From Mycoplasma anserisalpingitidis (GTDB lineage Bacteria > Bacillota_I > Bacilli_A > Mycoplasmatales > Metamycoplasmataceae), in contig NZ_CP042295.1 in NCBI RefSeq assembly GCF_007859615.1, positions 682,001 through 746,000 on the forward strand: a stretch of 64,000 nucleotides of DNA. The letters run 5' to 3'. The position numbers and the translations under genes are program-made. Below, piece after piece: positions 44,308 to 55,197 of the stretch; position 1 is the first letter of the stretch; the number at the start of each line of letters is the position of its first letter. Below the pieces are notes generated by a model that was given only the letters and a program-made list of their open reading frames with translations, made no database searches and was not told where the DNA came from.

Positions 44308-45234
44308 TTAATTTTCTTTAAATATAGAAATAAACATCATTTTTCTTATATCTAGAAAATTATCCTCATGTTGTATTTGACTAAAACAGTCAAAATAGAT
44401 CTTGCAATGTTTATAATTTTTGAAATTCATCTTAAAACTGTTCATATAATTTTTTATTTTTGTAGTATCGTCAAACTTTTGATGTATTTTATGTAAGTCA
44501 AGTAGTGTATTATTATTAAATTTATAAAAATCGTCAATAAATAAACTTGGATTATTTATAAATTTTTTTATCTTATTAAGCAAGGTAGTTGTTTTTGTAC
44601 TTCAAAATATTAATTTGACATATCTTTCAAGTACTTTTGTTTTCTTTTTACTTGCTTTTGTTCTAATTCATGCAATTAATTTATAAAAATTAGTCTTTGA
44701 AAGTTCAATTTTAATCGCAGTACTCGGTTTATAAAATCATAAAAATGAAGATGAAATTAGAATAATATCTAAATTTTTTTGTATAGTTCTTTTTCTATAT
44801 CTTGATAACTTGATACTTAAATCGTTACTTATGATTAATAAATCGTTGAGAACTTTTGTTAATTTTTCTTTGTTTGAATTATTACAAAATAATCTTATTA
44901 ATTGAAATAATTTACTTATAAAACATCATTGTTTATTAACTGTTTTAATTCCATGTTTTACAACAGTGTATTTCTCGGGGACAACAGAGAGATAAAATAT
45001 TTCAAAATCTACGGTTTTGTTAAAAATTCCTTTTTGAACAAATTCATCATTTAAATACAGAATTAAATTTTCATTATCATCAAAATTAATATGTTTAACA
45101 CTTCCAACTGAAATGTAATCAATATCATTGTATTGAAAATTCAATCTAGGAAAATTTAATATGTATGAATAGCTACCTGTAACAGCAAGATTATTATTGG
45201 ACATTTTTATTAAAAAATCTTTAAGAGTTTTCAT
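44308..45234 (-). CDS. Nucleotidyltransferase-like protein
   Basis: Product of 308 aa. The N-terminal region has TGSYSYILNFPRLNFQYNDIDYI, that is a GS motif followed by D-x-D, and later a third acidic strand TVDFEIFYL. This is the order of catalytic motifs in minimal and AbiEii-like nucleotidyltransferases. The rest is helical and basic. UGA encodes all Trp residues (about five), so it is broken under the standard code. The start at 45234 overlaps the preceding membrane-protein gene by 14 nt. A toxin or signal-nucleotide role is possible but unproven. Confidence 0.55.
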
Positions 45235-45817
45235 AGATCGATTTTATAAAGGAAACAAATTTAAAGCTTATTAATAAATAACATTTTTTTAATTCAGCAA
45301 TTTTTTTAGGATTATTAAGGCTTCTTTTTGAGTTATATAAAATAATATTTCTAATAAAACTATTTAATAATAATATTCATAAGAATAAATAAATCAAATT
45401 AATTCATATAGGTGTCGTAGATGAAAATATTAAAACGCCCCAAAATATTAAAGATAGCAGAATAAACACAAATGAAAATATTAATAATTTGATGCCAACA
45501 ACTTTTTTGGAATTTACAAACAAAATATAATCATCCGTCCTTCTTAATGTTAAAAGTTGTTCTTTTTTTAGCTTCATATTCTGAACAAATGAAATAGTGT
45601 TAACAATTATTTTGTATAAAGTCCATAAAACAAAAATTGATAACAATACTATAAATATAATAGTCAGTTTTTGAGCATCGCTTATCGGATTTTTTAAGTT
45701 TGTCAAATAAGTATCATATGAATAATTAATAATTGCTATACACAATATTATTAAAATTACATTAAATATAATTCTGAAAATATTCGTGTGATTTTGTAAT
45801 TTATTGTTTTTAAACAT
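45221..45817 (-). CDS. Four-helix membrane protein, second gene of the operon
   Basis: Product of 198 aa with hydrophobic segments near residues 10-32, 47-72, 108-135 and 137-163 and a charged C-terminal tail. Trp is UGA at two positions. The ATG overlaps the stop of the gene before it (TAATG), and its end overlaps the nucleotidyltransferase-like gene by 14 nt. Not recognised. The paired helices resemble effector membrane modules of some defence systems, but I have no homologue to support this. Confidence 0.6.
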
Positions 45818-46671
45818 TAATATACTCCAAAATATTTATCATACTCAGCCCTTTTTAATGCTAATTGTAACTCGTTGTACATTTTTGAAGCGTCAACTAT
45901 TTCTCTTCTAGTTCATTTAATATGTTCATAAAGTGACCTTTGAACAATATTTCCACTTATTCATTTTTTATATCAAGGTTTATTATAGTAAATAGAATAA
46001 GCTTTTTCTTGCAACGCTAATACATTAAATATATTTTCTTTTTTCCTTATTTCTGATGAAAGGGTTCAAATAACGTCATCCTCTGACAAGTCAATACTTT
46101 CAAAAAGATTTTTTAAATTTGGAAATACAAAATTTTCTAATACTTTAGCAGATAAATACGTGGAAGCCGTTGCTACTGACCCGGCAAATTTAATATGTGG
46201 TTCTTCCACATCCATGAGTGGTGAAAAAAACTCGGAAAGATTGTATAAAAACTCAGTTATTTTTTTCTCATTTTTTTGTATAAGTAATTCATAAAATTCC
46301 TTAGCTGTAGAAATTACAAAATTTCTATATTTAATAACATTGCTGACGAACAATTTATTGTAATATGCTAAATCATCTCAATAAGTATTTGACACATATT
46401 TGGATATCATTTTTTGTCCTCTTATTATTTTTTCAATTTCACTTTTTGAGCTTCTTAGTCTATTATTAATTACAAACTCTTTGTCCTCAGTTAAAATTGT
46501 CTCTTCTTTTATAAATGAGAAATTTAGTATTTTAGAATCTTGAATTATTTCGATAATTTTTTTATAGTCACTTTCTTGTATCTTTTGGACAAAATCTTTA
46601 ATATGATTTTTAGTAGTTACATCTTTATCATTTTCTAAATTTATATTTCTGTTTTCAATAATATTTATCAT
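45817..46671 (-). CDS. Unknown protein, first gene of the operon
   Basis: Product of 284 aa, hydrophilic and mainly helical, with one weakly hydrophobic stretch (FAGSVATASTYLSAKVL near residue 170). UGA encodes all Trp codons (for example YWDDLAYY, VIWTLSS, IKWTRREI). No known domain is apparent to me. The ATG at 46671 follows AGGCGG. Its stop overlaps the next ATG. Four genes, 46671 to 43646, are thus linked by overlaps of 1 and 14 nt and a 17-nt gap, so they should act together. Confidence 0.6.
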
Positions 46672-47093
46672 AAACCGCCTTTATAGTAATAAATTTAGTT
46701 ATTAAAAAGTTAATTTAAAGCAAAATTATTACCTAAAATACTAACTTTATACAATAACTAATATAATTATAAATAGTTTTTACAATGTATAGAAACATTT
46801 CTATATTTTTGAATTCAATTACCACAATTATGAAACGCTTAATTATTTTTGTGTTCAAAATATTATCAATTACGATATGATTCATAGAAACTTTATAATT
46901 ATATGAATGAATTGTATTAAATTTAGATAATAGTATTTATAATGCTGTTTTTAATATAGAATATGATTTCATTGTGCAAAATTAAGCCTAATCAGTAAAA
47001 AGTGAAATAGATTCGCTTATTCACATCATATGAAAATAAATTTCATTTCTATTAAAACTTTCTAAATTATTTATAATTAAATTAGAGGTAAAA
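46672..47093. other. Intergenic region between divergent genes, no gene seen
   Basis: About 420 bp, very AT-rich. It holds the divergent promoters of the unknown operon (minus) and the lipoprotein (plus, AGAGG Shine-Dalgarno at its end). I see no RNA gene, repeat or clear operator. Confidence 0.5.
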
Positions 47094-47816
47094 ATGAAAA
47101 GGAAATTATTTTTTGGTTTGGCATTAAGTCCAACAATTTTAGTATCTCCTTTGGTAGTTTCATGCACAGACACCGAGGAAAAGAAAACTAAAGAAATTAA
47201 CAAAGAAAACATTGAAAAATATTCTAATTTAGTTAACGAAATCCAATTAGCATATCAAAAATCAAATCCAAATACACCTATTTTTGAAGGAAAAACAATT
47301 GTTGATATTTTTACTGAAATGGTAGATAAATTACTTGAAACAACAGGTTTATCAGAACAAGGTGAAGATTTTGTTAAATATACTAAAGAAACTATGACAT
47401 ATAGCATAAATGTTTCAGTTGAAGAGTTCATTCCTTTCATCACAAAGATTGTAGATGAAGCTAAGAAGAATCCAGATGTTGATATTTTAACTATATTTAA
47501 AAAACAAGAAAACATAGACTACTGATTAAAAGTTCTTGAAAATGTTGTTAATAAACTTAGAGACTATTCTAAGAAAACTAAGGATAAGCTAATGAATATT
47601 ATGGTTGATATAGACTTAAAAGTAACGCCCGATGCTTCTAAGAGTCAATTATTAAAACAATACAAAATGTTTTATAACGACTCAAAAATCGATGAGCAAT
47701 ATGACTTAATTCTCAAAAATTATAAAGATGCTGTAAATTTATATTTAAGTAATGAAAATACTGATATTAAAGAAATTATAAACACTTTACTATCATCAAT
47801 TAATTCAGTAGCTTAG
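47094..47816 (+). CDS. Lipoprotein, unknown function
   Basis: Product of 240 aa with a lipoprotein signal MKRKLFFGLALSPTILVSPLVVSC (Cys24). The mature part is hydrophilic and helical, Lys/Glu-rich, with no recognised domain. One Trp is UGA (47521). AGAGG precedes the ATG, and a terminator follows the stop. It stands alone between defence genes. A relation to the other lipoprotein at 33418 (similar size and composition) is possible but not shown. Confidence 0.78.
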
Positions 47817-47823
47817 TACATTT

Positions 47824-47850
47824 CAAGTCTTTATGACTTGATTTTTATTA
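47824..47850 (+). terminator. Terminator of the 240-aa lipoprotein gene
   Basis: CAAGTC-TTTAT-GACTTG followed by ATTTTTATT, 7 nt after the stop. Confidence 0.75.
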
Positions 47851-47897
47851 TATTTATTTGCACCGAATATTATATAATTTATGTACAAGGAGATAAT

Positions 47898-48506
47898 ATG
47901 AACTATAAACAATTAATTAAAGAAAGAATTGATAATTTTAAACGTGATTATGTTTTTATAATTAGTGATTTTTATGATATTACAGGATATGAAACAATAA
48001 AGAGCACAATAAACAGACTTGAAAAAGAAGGATATATAAAAAGAATTTTACCTGGTTTGTTTTACAAACCATTCTATGTCGAATTAATAAATGAATACAG
48101 TATTCCATCACCTCTAGATGTTGCTAAAGGTATTGCAAGAAAGTATAATTGAAGCATTGCTCCATCAGGTGATACAGCTTTAAACATACTTGGTCTATCA
48201 AATCAAGTTGTTGTTAAATATATTTTTATTTCAAATGGAAGATATGCTTCATTTAAATATGACAATTTTGAGATTGATTTCAAAAAAGTGAACAATAAAG
48301 ATATCAACGATAAATCTTACTTAAGTGCATTGATAATACAGGCATTAAAAACTATAGGAAAAAGAAATATAACAAAAAGACAAATTGAATATTTAAATAA
48401 AAAATTTAGTGAGAGTGAAAAAAACTTATTAATGAAAGAATGTAAAACTACAAGTGCATGAACATACGAAATAATTAGACAAATATGTCAGGAAAAATAT
48501 GTTTAA
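47898..48506 (+). CDS. DUF6088 / AbiEi-like antitoxin-type protein
   Basis: Product of 202 aa. An N-terminal winged-helix domain (YVFIISDFYDITGYETIKSTINRLEKEGYIKRILPGLFYKP) is followed by the family hallmark APSGDTALNILGLSNQV. Proteins of this kind (DUF6088) are AbiEi-like antitoxins paired with AbiEii-like nucleotidyltransferases. Here the partner is missing or truncated: only a 48-codon ORF overlaps its end. The start at 47898 follows AAGGAG. Trp codons are UGA. It may be an orphan antitoxin giving protection against a related toxin, for example the AbiEii at 23.4 kb, which is inference. Confidence 0.75.
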
Positions 48507-48645
48507 GTTTAAGAAAATAGATTTAGAAGACTTAAAAACAACAATAAAATTATTTTCTAGGAAAACAAACATTACTCCATTTCAATTAATAATCGAAAAC
48601 CTGAAAATTTTGGAAGAACAAATACATAAATTAAATAAAAAATAA
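48499..48645 (+). CDS. Small ORF overlapping the DUF6088 gene, possible truncated toxin
   Basis: A 48-aa ORF, MFKFKKIDLEDLKTTIKLF..., starting 8 nt before the DUF6088 stop, the arrangement usual for the toxin gene of such pairs. It ends in LNKK just before a long inverted repeat. Only the helical N-terminus of a nucleotidyltransferase partner might remain; no catalytic motif is present. It could also be a genuine small protein. Confidence 0.4.
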   Translation: MFKFKKIDLEDLKTTIKLFSRKTNITPFQLIIENLKILEEQIHKLNKK

Positions 48646-48658
48646 AGACTTTTTTTGA

Positions 48659-48718
48659 TATAAACTAAAACAACAAAAGTGCACAAATAAATGTCAACTT
48701 TTGTTGTTTTAGTTTATA
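48659..48718. terminator. Perfect 22-bp inverted repeat between abiE relics
   Basis: TATAAACTAAAACAACAAAAGT (48659-48680) and its exact reverse complement (48697-48718) surround a 16-nt loop. It lies between converging gene remnants. It could be a bidirectional terminator, but the perfect length is unusual and a transposon-derived end is possible. Confidence 0.55.
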
Positions 48719-48735
48719 AATGTGTTTATCAAATT

Positions 48736-48960
48736 TTAACAAACATTAGACCTACTAATTAATTTGTTAATCATCATCTCAACTGAATTAATAACTTCAT
48801 TAAGTTTTATCTCTTTAGTGAATGGAAATTTATTTTGATAACTTTTTCAAAGTTTTCTAAATTCTTCTTTTTCACTTATTTCTTTTATTATTTCTAATAT
48901 TTTGTGAAGATTAAATTCCGTCTTTCTATGAAGGAAGGTATTTTTGCGGGTATATTTTTT
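48736..48960 (-). pseudogene. C-terminal remnant of an AbiEii toxin gene
   Basis: An open stretch reading TFLHRKTEFNLHKILEIIKE... LWKSYQNKF... to a stop at 48736. It aligns with the end of the intact AbiEii in this window (TFKYRKTEFNIRKIIDLLED, ERWKSY). The rest of the gene is absent. It reads toward the DUF6088 gene. Confidence 0.65.
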
Positions 48961-49015
48961 ATTGTTGTTTTAACACTTTAAACCTAACGCAAAATGTATA
49001 TAAAAGCAACAGTAA
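48961..49015. promoter_or_regulatory. Decayed copy of the AbiE operator
   Basis: ATTGTTGTTTTAACACTTTAAA...ATAAAAGCAACAGT resembles the intact AbiE dyad at 22708-22760 (ATTGTTGCTTTTACACTTTAAA...GAAAGCAACAAT), with a changed centre and right arm. No AbiEi coding sequence follows it. The rest of 49016-49151 holds the cas9 promoter region. Confidence 0.5.
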
Positions 49016-49151
49016 AAAAAATGCGTGTGAAAATATAAGCAGAAAAAGGCTTCAAAAGTACAAAATCAATTTCACTTTTGTTCAAAAAGCAATGTTTAAT
49101 TTTGCTTTCTACTATAATTTAAATATATTAAATTTTTATAGAGAGGTATTT

Positions 49152-52100
49152 ATGGAAAGAAATAATAATTCCGAAATAACACTTGGACTTGATCTCGGTG
49201 TTGGTTCAATTGGTTGAACAATATTAAAAACATCAGAAAAAAATGGTCAAAAAACAAATGAGGTTTTAAAAACAGGAGTTGAGCTTTTCCCTGAAGTTAA
49301 AAGTGCAAAGGAAAGAAGAGAAAAACGTGGAGCGAGAAGATTAATTAGAAGAAGAAAATTAAAGTTATCTAAATTAAGAACAATGATTATGAATTTTTGT
49401 GATGAAAATAACAATAATTTATTTGGATATAAATCAAAAGAAGAATTAGAAAATGATTTATCATCATCTGGTTTTATAAAAATAAATGAAGCTCAAAAAA
49501 TTTATATACTAGACATAATTGATGAAGAAATGAAGAACATCAATAAACAATATGATAGCAATTTCATTCAAAAACTATTTTTCAACAGTCAAGATTTATC
49601 TGGTTTTAATGAATTCCTAAATGAATATAAAAATAATATTCAGCTTTTAAGATTACTTTTTATAAATCTTTTACTTCAAAAGGAATTCGATATTAATAAA
49701 CCATCTACTAATACTATTTACTTTAGAAAAATAGCAATCAAATTAATCTATGACCTATTCAAAAATAGGGGTGTATTTTATGATATTAAAATTTCCGAAA
49801 AAACTGAAAATCCAACTAATATTGAAGTTTTTCCAACATTTGAAAAATTTAAGAAAGATGTATTAAACTCACAAGTCAAGATTAAATGAAATCTTAAATT
49901 AAAGGATGATAAATTTAAAGAAGTCTTTTCAAATATAGAATGAAGCAGAGAACTAGAATGAATACTAAACAAAGTATTTGCTGAAAATATTTTTAGTGAT
50001 TTCAAAGAAAATATAAAGAGCTTATTTAGTTTCACTAGAAAATACAATGAAGGACCTGGTAGTGAAAAAAGTTACAGTACTTATGGAATATATTCAAAAG
50101 ATGGTGAAAAACTATATAACAACATTTGAGACAAATATATAAAGAAATGTTCTATTTACAATACCATAAATGGTTTTGAAGATTTAAGTGTTGAAGTTAT
50201 CTTAAGTAATAACTATAAAATCTTTAATACCATTAATAATCTTCAAAATATATTAAATCCTGAAGCCCGTAAATTAATCACTTGTGAAATGTATGAAAAT
50301 TTAATAAAATATTTAGCTAATATTAAAAAATGAGATAAGAAAGAAGCGAATAAAGAAATAGAACTCAATATAGAAAACTTAATAACGATATTAGGATTAA
50401 AAGACAAAAATCTTACAAAGTTTGATTTCTTTGATTATTATTTAAGTGAAACTATTAAAAATGATTTCATTGATGAATCAAAATTAGAAGACTTAGATGC
50501 TGATGATACTAAAAAGTTAGAGAAAATAATTGATAAAAACACCTTTAAATTTCCTAAATTCGAATATGCTAATATATTATGCAAATTTCTTGGTTTTAAT
50601 TTTAGTAATATTGATGAATTACTTTGAGAAAATAAATCTGAAGAAGAATCTATTTTTAGCTATTTTACGTCACTTCTTTGTAGAAATAGTGATAAAGAAA
50701 GTAGAAGAATTCAGTTGGAAAAATACTTTGAAGAAAATATCGATAAACTTCTAGTTAAAGAAAAACCTATTAAAAATAATAAAAAAGTAAATGAAGTTAT
50801 TGCTGCTGTAATAGCATTAAAACCAAAATACGGTAACTTATCAAGTAAGGCAATAAACGAATTCAACAATAAAATTTTAGAAAGAGAAAATAATGAAGAA
50901 ATTTTAACTTTCTCAAAATATAGAGAAGAAATTATTCAAAGTGTACAAACAAAACCAGACAATATAGATATTGAAGTTTTTTTCAAAACAAAAAATTTAA
51001 ATGCTACAACTGAAAAAACATTAAGAATAGCTGATAAATTAGTTAGCAAACTATATAAAGATTACAAATTTAATAATATCGTTATCGAAATAGCTCGTGA
51101 ATTAAATAAAAGTGAAAAAGTTATTAAACAAATTAATAAGGAAAATAACGTATTGATGGAGTTTAATAAATTTCTTTTAAGCAAATACGGAAAAAATAGT
51201 AAAAAGATTAAATTGTTAATTGAACAAAACGGAATTGATTTATATACAGGCGACAAAATATTATCTTCATTTGAAAATTTTAATATTTCTATGTTGGATA
51301 ACTATGAAATTGATCATATTATTCCACAAAGTAAATTTTATGACAGTAGAATGGATAATTTAGCATTAACAAATTCAACTTCTAATAAGAAGAAAAGCAA
51401 TGAAACTGCATATGATTATGTCAAAAATAATAAATCAATTCTTAAAAAGTGAAATGATTTATATAAAATCAATGAAGAAAAAAATAATCAAAATAAGAAT
51501 GATAATGTTGATTACACATCTTTTGACCTTTTAAAATCACTAATAAAAGATTGAAAAGAAACCAAAGCCAAGTTACTAATACAATACTTTAAAAACATAA
51601 GAAGAAAGAAAATAAGAAATCTGTTAAAATCTGGATATAGAATCGATAATACATTTTTAAGAAGCAATCTTATCGATACACAAACAATAACAAAAACAGC
51701 ATGCGAATGATTTAAAATAAAATTTCATGATAAAGGTATTAAAATTATTCCATTCAAAGGTTTTGCAACTTCTGCTGTAAGAACATATTCAGGACTTCCA
51801 TTTAAAGATAGGAATGATAACATTCATCATGCCATTGACTCAACGGTTATTTCAACAACTTATAATAACTCTAAAATATTCAAAGATTTGATAACTGAAG
51901 AAAACGTTCTTGGAAAATGAGAATATTATAGTAAGGAAAAAAAGGAAGTTACTAGCGCAATCAAAGAAGCACTTTTAGATGAAGAACGAAAATATAAAGA
52001 GGAATTTTTAAATAGGGTTGATTTTAAATATTACCCAGTTATAAAATTTAATAAAAAGACAACTCAAGAAAATATTGTAGCTGTATATCAACAATATCAA

Positions 52101-53165
52101 AACGATGGAACAAAAACCATTAGAGACTTAAGAAGATCAAGTGATATTAAGGAAATTGATCTAGCCACATTAATCAGTTTTGCAATACAGACATATCATA
52201 AATGAAAGAATAAAGAAAATGATGATTTAGACGCTCCTGAATCACTTATAAAAATTTATTTAGATGTTGTTTCCAAAGAAAAAAATAAAGAAAATAAAGA
52301 AGATAAATTTTATTTTAAGTGAATTCCTATTTGGGTTAATGATACAAAATTTTTATCGCAAATTAAGGTTATTTATGATTCTTTAATATACTATTTATTA
52401 AATAAGTGTAAACATAATAATCATAATGTATCTAATGATTGTGCTAATTTGGTTGACGAATATTCTAGATGTATATCAAAACACAACGGAATAATAAAAG
52501 ATTCATATATTCAAAATAAGTGATTTGTTTTTATACCTCAAAAATATTTATCAAAAGATTCTAAAGAACTTATAGTGATAAATAAACTAACATTATTTGA
52601 TAATTCACAAAATAGAAAGTCAAGCGCTTATATAAATTGGACTAAAAAAGATAAGACTTCTAGAATTGGTAATCTAAAAGAAATTGATGAGAATTACTTT
52701 GGTATATTATGTATTAAAAATAAAAACGATAATGGCTGAAAACCTATCATTTTGAGATATGATTTTTTAAAAAATGTTAGTGAAAGAATTGAATTAATTA
52801 AAATTTTATCAAAAATTGACACTCACATAACAAATAATTACTTTTTACAAAAAATTAATAATTGAATTACCAAAAACATTGAAGGATTTAAAAAGTTTAA
52901 TTACATCAAAGAAGATGAAGATATACAAATAACCAAAGAAACTGAAGTTATTTATTTATTGAACAAGTTAACTTATATCAGGAAAGAAGAAAAAAGCAAC
53001 TCTGATAAGTCTGTAGAACAAATAGAAAATAAGAATTTATTTATAATAAAAACGATTGAATATACTGATATTCAGGTAGAATTTTCAACGGTAAGAGAAA
53101 AACAAGTCAATTATAAACCAAGATTAAATAGTGTACTAAAAGAATATAAGCGTTGAATTAAGTAA
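49152..53165 (+). CDS. cas9: CRISPR-associated endonuclease Cas9
   Basis: RNA-guided DNA endonuclease of a type II CRISPR system, 1337 aa. RuvC-I is LGLDLGVGSIGW (Asp14). An arginine-rich bridge helix follows (ERREKRGARRLIRRRKLKL, about residues 54-72). RuvC-II is NIVIEIARE near residue 645. The HNH domain is YEIDHIIPQSKF (His722 catalytic) with later SNKKKSN. RuvC-III is DNIHHAIDSTV near residue 893. About 20 Trp codons are UGA and only a few UGG, so the gene is well adapted to this code. AGAGG precedes the ATG. It converges with cas1-cas2-csn2, and its own terminator lies before the array. Confidence 0.95.
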
Positions 53166-53201
53166 AAATAAATTTATTATTTAATATCTTGCATAAATAA
53201 A

Positions 53202-53242
53202 AATCAAACCACTAAATTTTAATTAGTGATTTGATTTTTATT
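53202..53242 (+). terminator. Terminator of cas9
   Basis: ATCAAA-C-CACTAA and TTAGTG-A-TTTGAT form an imperfect stem followed by TTTTTATTTAT, about 40 nt after the stop and before the first CRISPR repeat. Confidence 0.7.
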
Positions 53243-53274
53243 TATAAACTATTATAAAAACGGTTTGAATTAAA

Positions 53275-54099
53275 GCCTATACTAACTCAACTTTAACACA
53301 ACCAAAAAACGCTTCAGATAATTGATTTATATTGCTCTGTGTCTATACTAACTCAACTTTAACACAACCAAAAAACAGGGAAGAGCTTTATTCTTTCAAA
53401 ACTGAGGTCTATACTAACTCAACTTTAACACAACCAAAAAACTCACTGATATGTCTTATTTATTTTATGAAAGTCTATACTAACTCAACTTTAACACAAC
53501 CAAAAAACACACTAACTTTAATAAAGTTAATTACTTTTGTCTATACTAACTCAACTTTAACACAACCAAAAAACGGTTTTGCAATTTCAAAACATATGGG
53601 ACAGTCTATACTAACTCAACTTTAACACAACCAAAAAACGGTTTTGCAATTTCAAAACATATGGGACAGTCTATACTAACTCAACTTTAACACAACCAAA
53701 AAACTTACATTAACTGATTTATATAATGAAATTGGTCTATACTAACTCAACTTTAACACAACCAAAAAACATACTAATTTAACAAAAATTGAACCTGAAC
53801 GTCTATACTAACTCAACTTTAACACAACCAAAAAACGAGAAACACTTTTTGCTATGAATAATCTTAGTCTATACTAACTCAACTTTAACACAACCAAAAA
53901 ACAATCTTATTATTTTTATCTTTAATAATAATGTCTATACTAACTCAACTTTAACACAACCAAAAAACTCTGGTATTAATTCATTCCTATTACCATTAGT
54001 CTATACTAACTCAACTTTAACACAACCAAAAAACCTGTTTCTCCATTCACTTCCCTAGTTGTTGTCTATACTAACTCAACTTTAACACAACCAAAAAAC
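53275..54099 (-). CRISPR. Type II CRISPR array, 13 repeats and 12 spacers
   Basis: Thirteen 36-bp repeats, plus-strand sequence GTCTATACTAACTCAACTTT + AACACAACCAAAAAAC, with spacers of 29-30 bp. The first repeat (53275) has GC in place of GT at its start; the other twelve are identical. The degenerate end and the -10 box TATAAT just beyond 54099 place the leader on the right, next to csn2, so crRNA is read on the minus strand (repeat beginning GTTTTTTGG). Spacers 5 (53575) and 6 (53640) are identical. The plus-strand ORF across the array is a translation of the repeats and not a gene. Confidence 0.97.
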
Positions 54100-54139
54100 C
54101 TCAAAATTTAGTTTTTTGATATAAAAATTATATCATTAC

Positions 54140-54889
54140 TTATTTAATAATTAATTCTTGAATTATATTTCTAATTTTTCTTAGTTCATTTTTACAATTT
54201 ATTTGAAGAGTATTATGATTCATTTTAAAAGAAGAATCTCTTTTATAAATCTCAAATTTAACAACTTCATAATTTTCTATGTGGAATAAATAGCCATCAT
54301 TTTCTAAATACACTAATTCTAAATCTGTTAAATTTTCAATGATGTTAAATGCGTTATTAGTTAGAAAAATAAAATTATAATTATTGATATATTCAGATAT
54401 ATCTGATAATTTTATAAAATCTACATTTTTCAGAATAATGTTATTTTTACTCTCAAGCTTAAAATTATTTAATCATTTAATTAAAGTATTTTTATCTATA
54501 AATTTGTCTTGATTAAAATCATAAATATACTTAATTATTTTGGAATAATCAGGTAGATAACTACTAAATTCTTCTCCAATAAAATCATTAATGTTTTTAT
54601 TGTATTTCTCAAGGATTTCTGAATTAAAAATTACCTCTTTAGTTCACTCTAATGAATTAACAATATATTTATATAAAATGTTTTTTGAACTTATTTGATA
54701 TAAATCAATAAGTTTTGTTAATGGATCAATTACTATAAAATCACTTATTTTAAATTCACTGTTACCTATCTCAATTATTGCATCATCGGAGTGCAATTCT
54801 TTTATCAAGTTATCTACGTTTTCAGATTGAATTATTATGATCCCGTTGTAATCATAATATTGGTTTTGAAATTTATTTATCTTTATCAT
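54140..54889 (-). CDS. csn2: Csn2-like type II-A CRISPR adaptation protein
   Basis: Product of 249 aa encoded last in cas1-cas2-csn2, directly before the array, which is where Csn2 is encoded in type II-A systems. The sequence is acidic, begins MIKINKFQNQYYDYNGI and shows no Walker motif that I can verify, as is common for divergent Csn2. It contains stretches such as ISEYINNYNFIFLTNN that fit a Csn2 fold. The call depends mostly on position and size. UGA encodes Trp twice. Its ATG overlaps the cas2 stop (TAATG). The crRNA promoter lies at its 3' end. Confidence 0.7.
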
Positions 54890-55197
54890 TATAATTTTAT
54901 ATACCTCCCACAGTTATTGATTATTTCATTTTTACTGTAATTGCCTTTTATTAGCTCAATTTCTTGATATTGTTTTTCAGAAAGCAATATAAGTCTCACA
55001 TTTGCACTTTTAGGTAGAAATTTTGATATTTTTTGTTTTTCAGAACTATATTGTGAGTAAGATGGAATAACTTTTACATAAATGGAATACTGAATCATGT
55101 AATATCCATTTTTGATTAAGTTAGTTCTAAATGAATTTGATTCTCTCGAGTTATCATCATAAATGTCATACATTAATATTATTCGCATTTGTCTCAT
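54889..55197 (-). CDS. cas2: CRISPR-associated endoribonuclease Cas2
   Basis: Structural partner of Cas1 in spacer acquisition. The 102-aa product has the ferredoxin-like Cas2 pattern MRIILMYDIYDD with its conserved Asp, then GYYMIQYSIYVKVI and VRLILLSEKQYQEIELIKG. The ATG at 55197 (MRQMRIILMYD) matches the N-terminus of other type II-A Cas2 proteins; the next ATG, 3 codons later, is possible. It overlaps the cas1 end by 19 nt and the csn2 start by 1 nt. Confidence 0.9.
   Translation of the reverse strand: MRQMRIILMYDIYDDNSRESNSFRTNLIKNGYYMIQYSIYVKVIPSYSQYSSEKQKISKFLPKSANVRLILLSEKQYQEIELIKGNYSKNEIINNCGRYIKL

Noticed and set aside
53332-53625. Plus-strand ORF of 97 codons with repeated VYTNSTLTQPKN
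   Set aside because: It is a translation of the CRISPR repeats and spacers and not a protein-coding gene.
53539-53704. Duplicated spacer as another 127-bp assembly join
   Set aside because: The period is 65 bp, one repeat plus one spacer, which fits slippage in the array.
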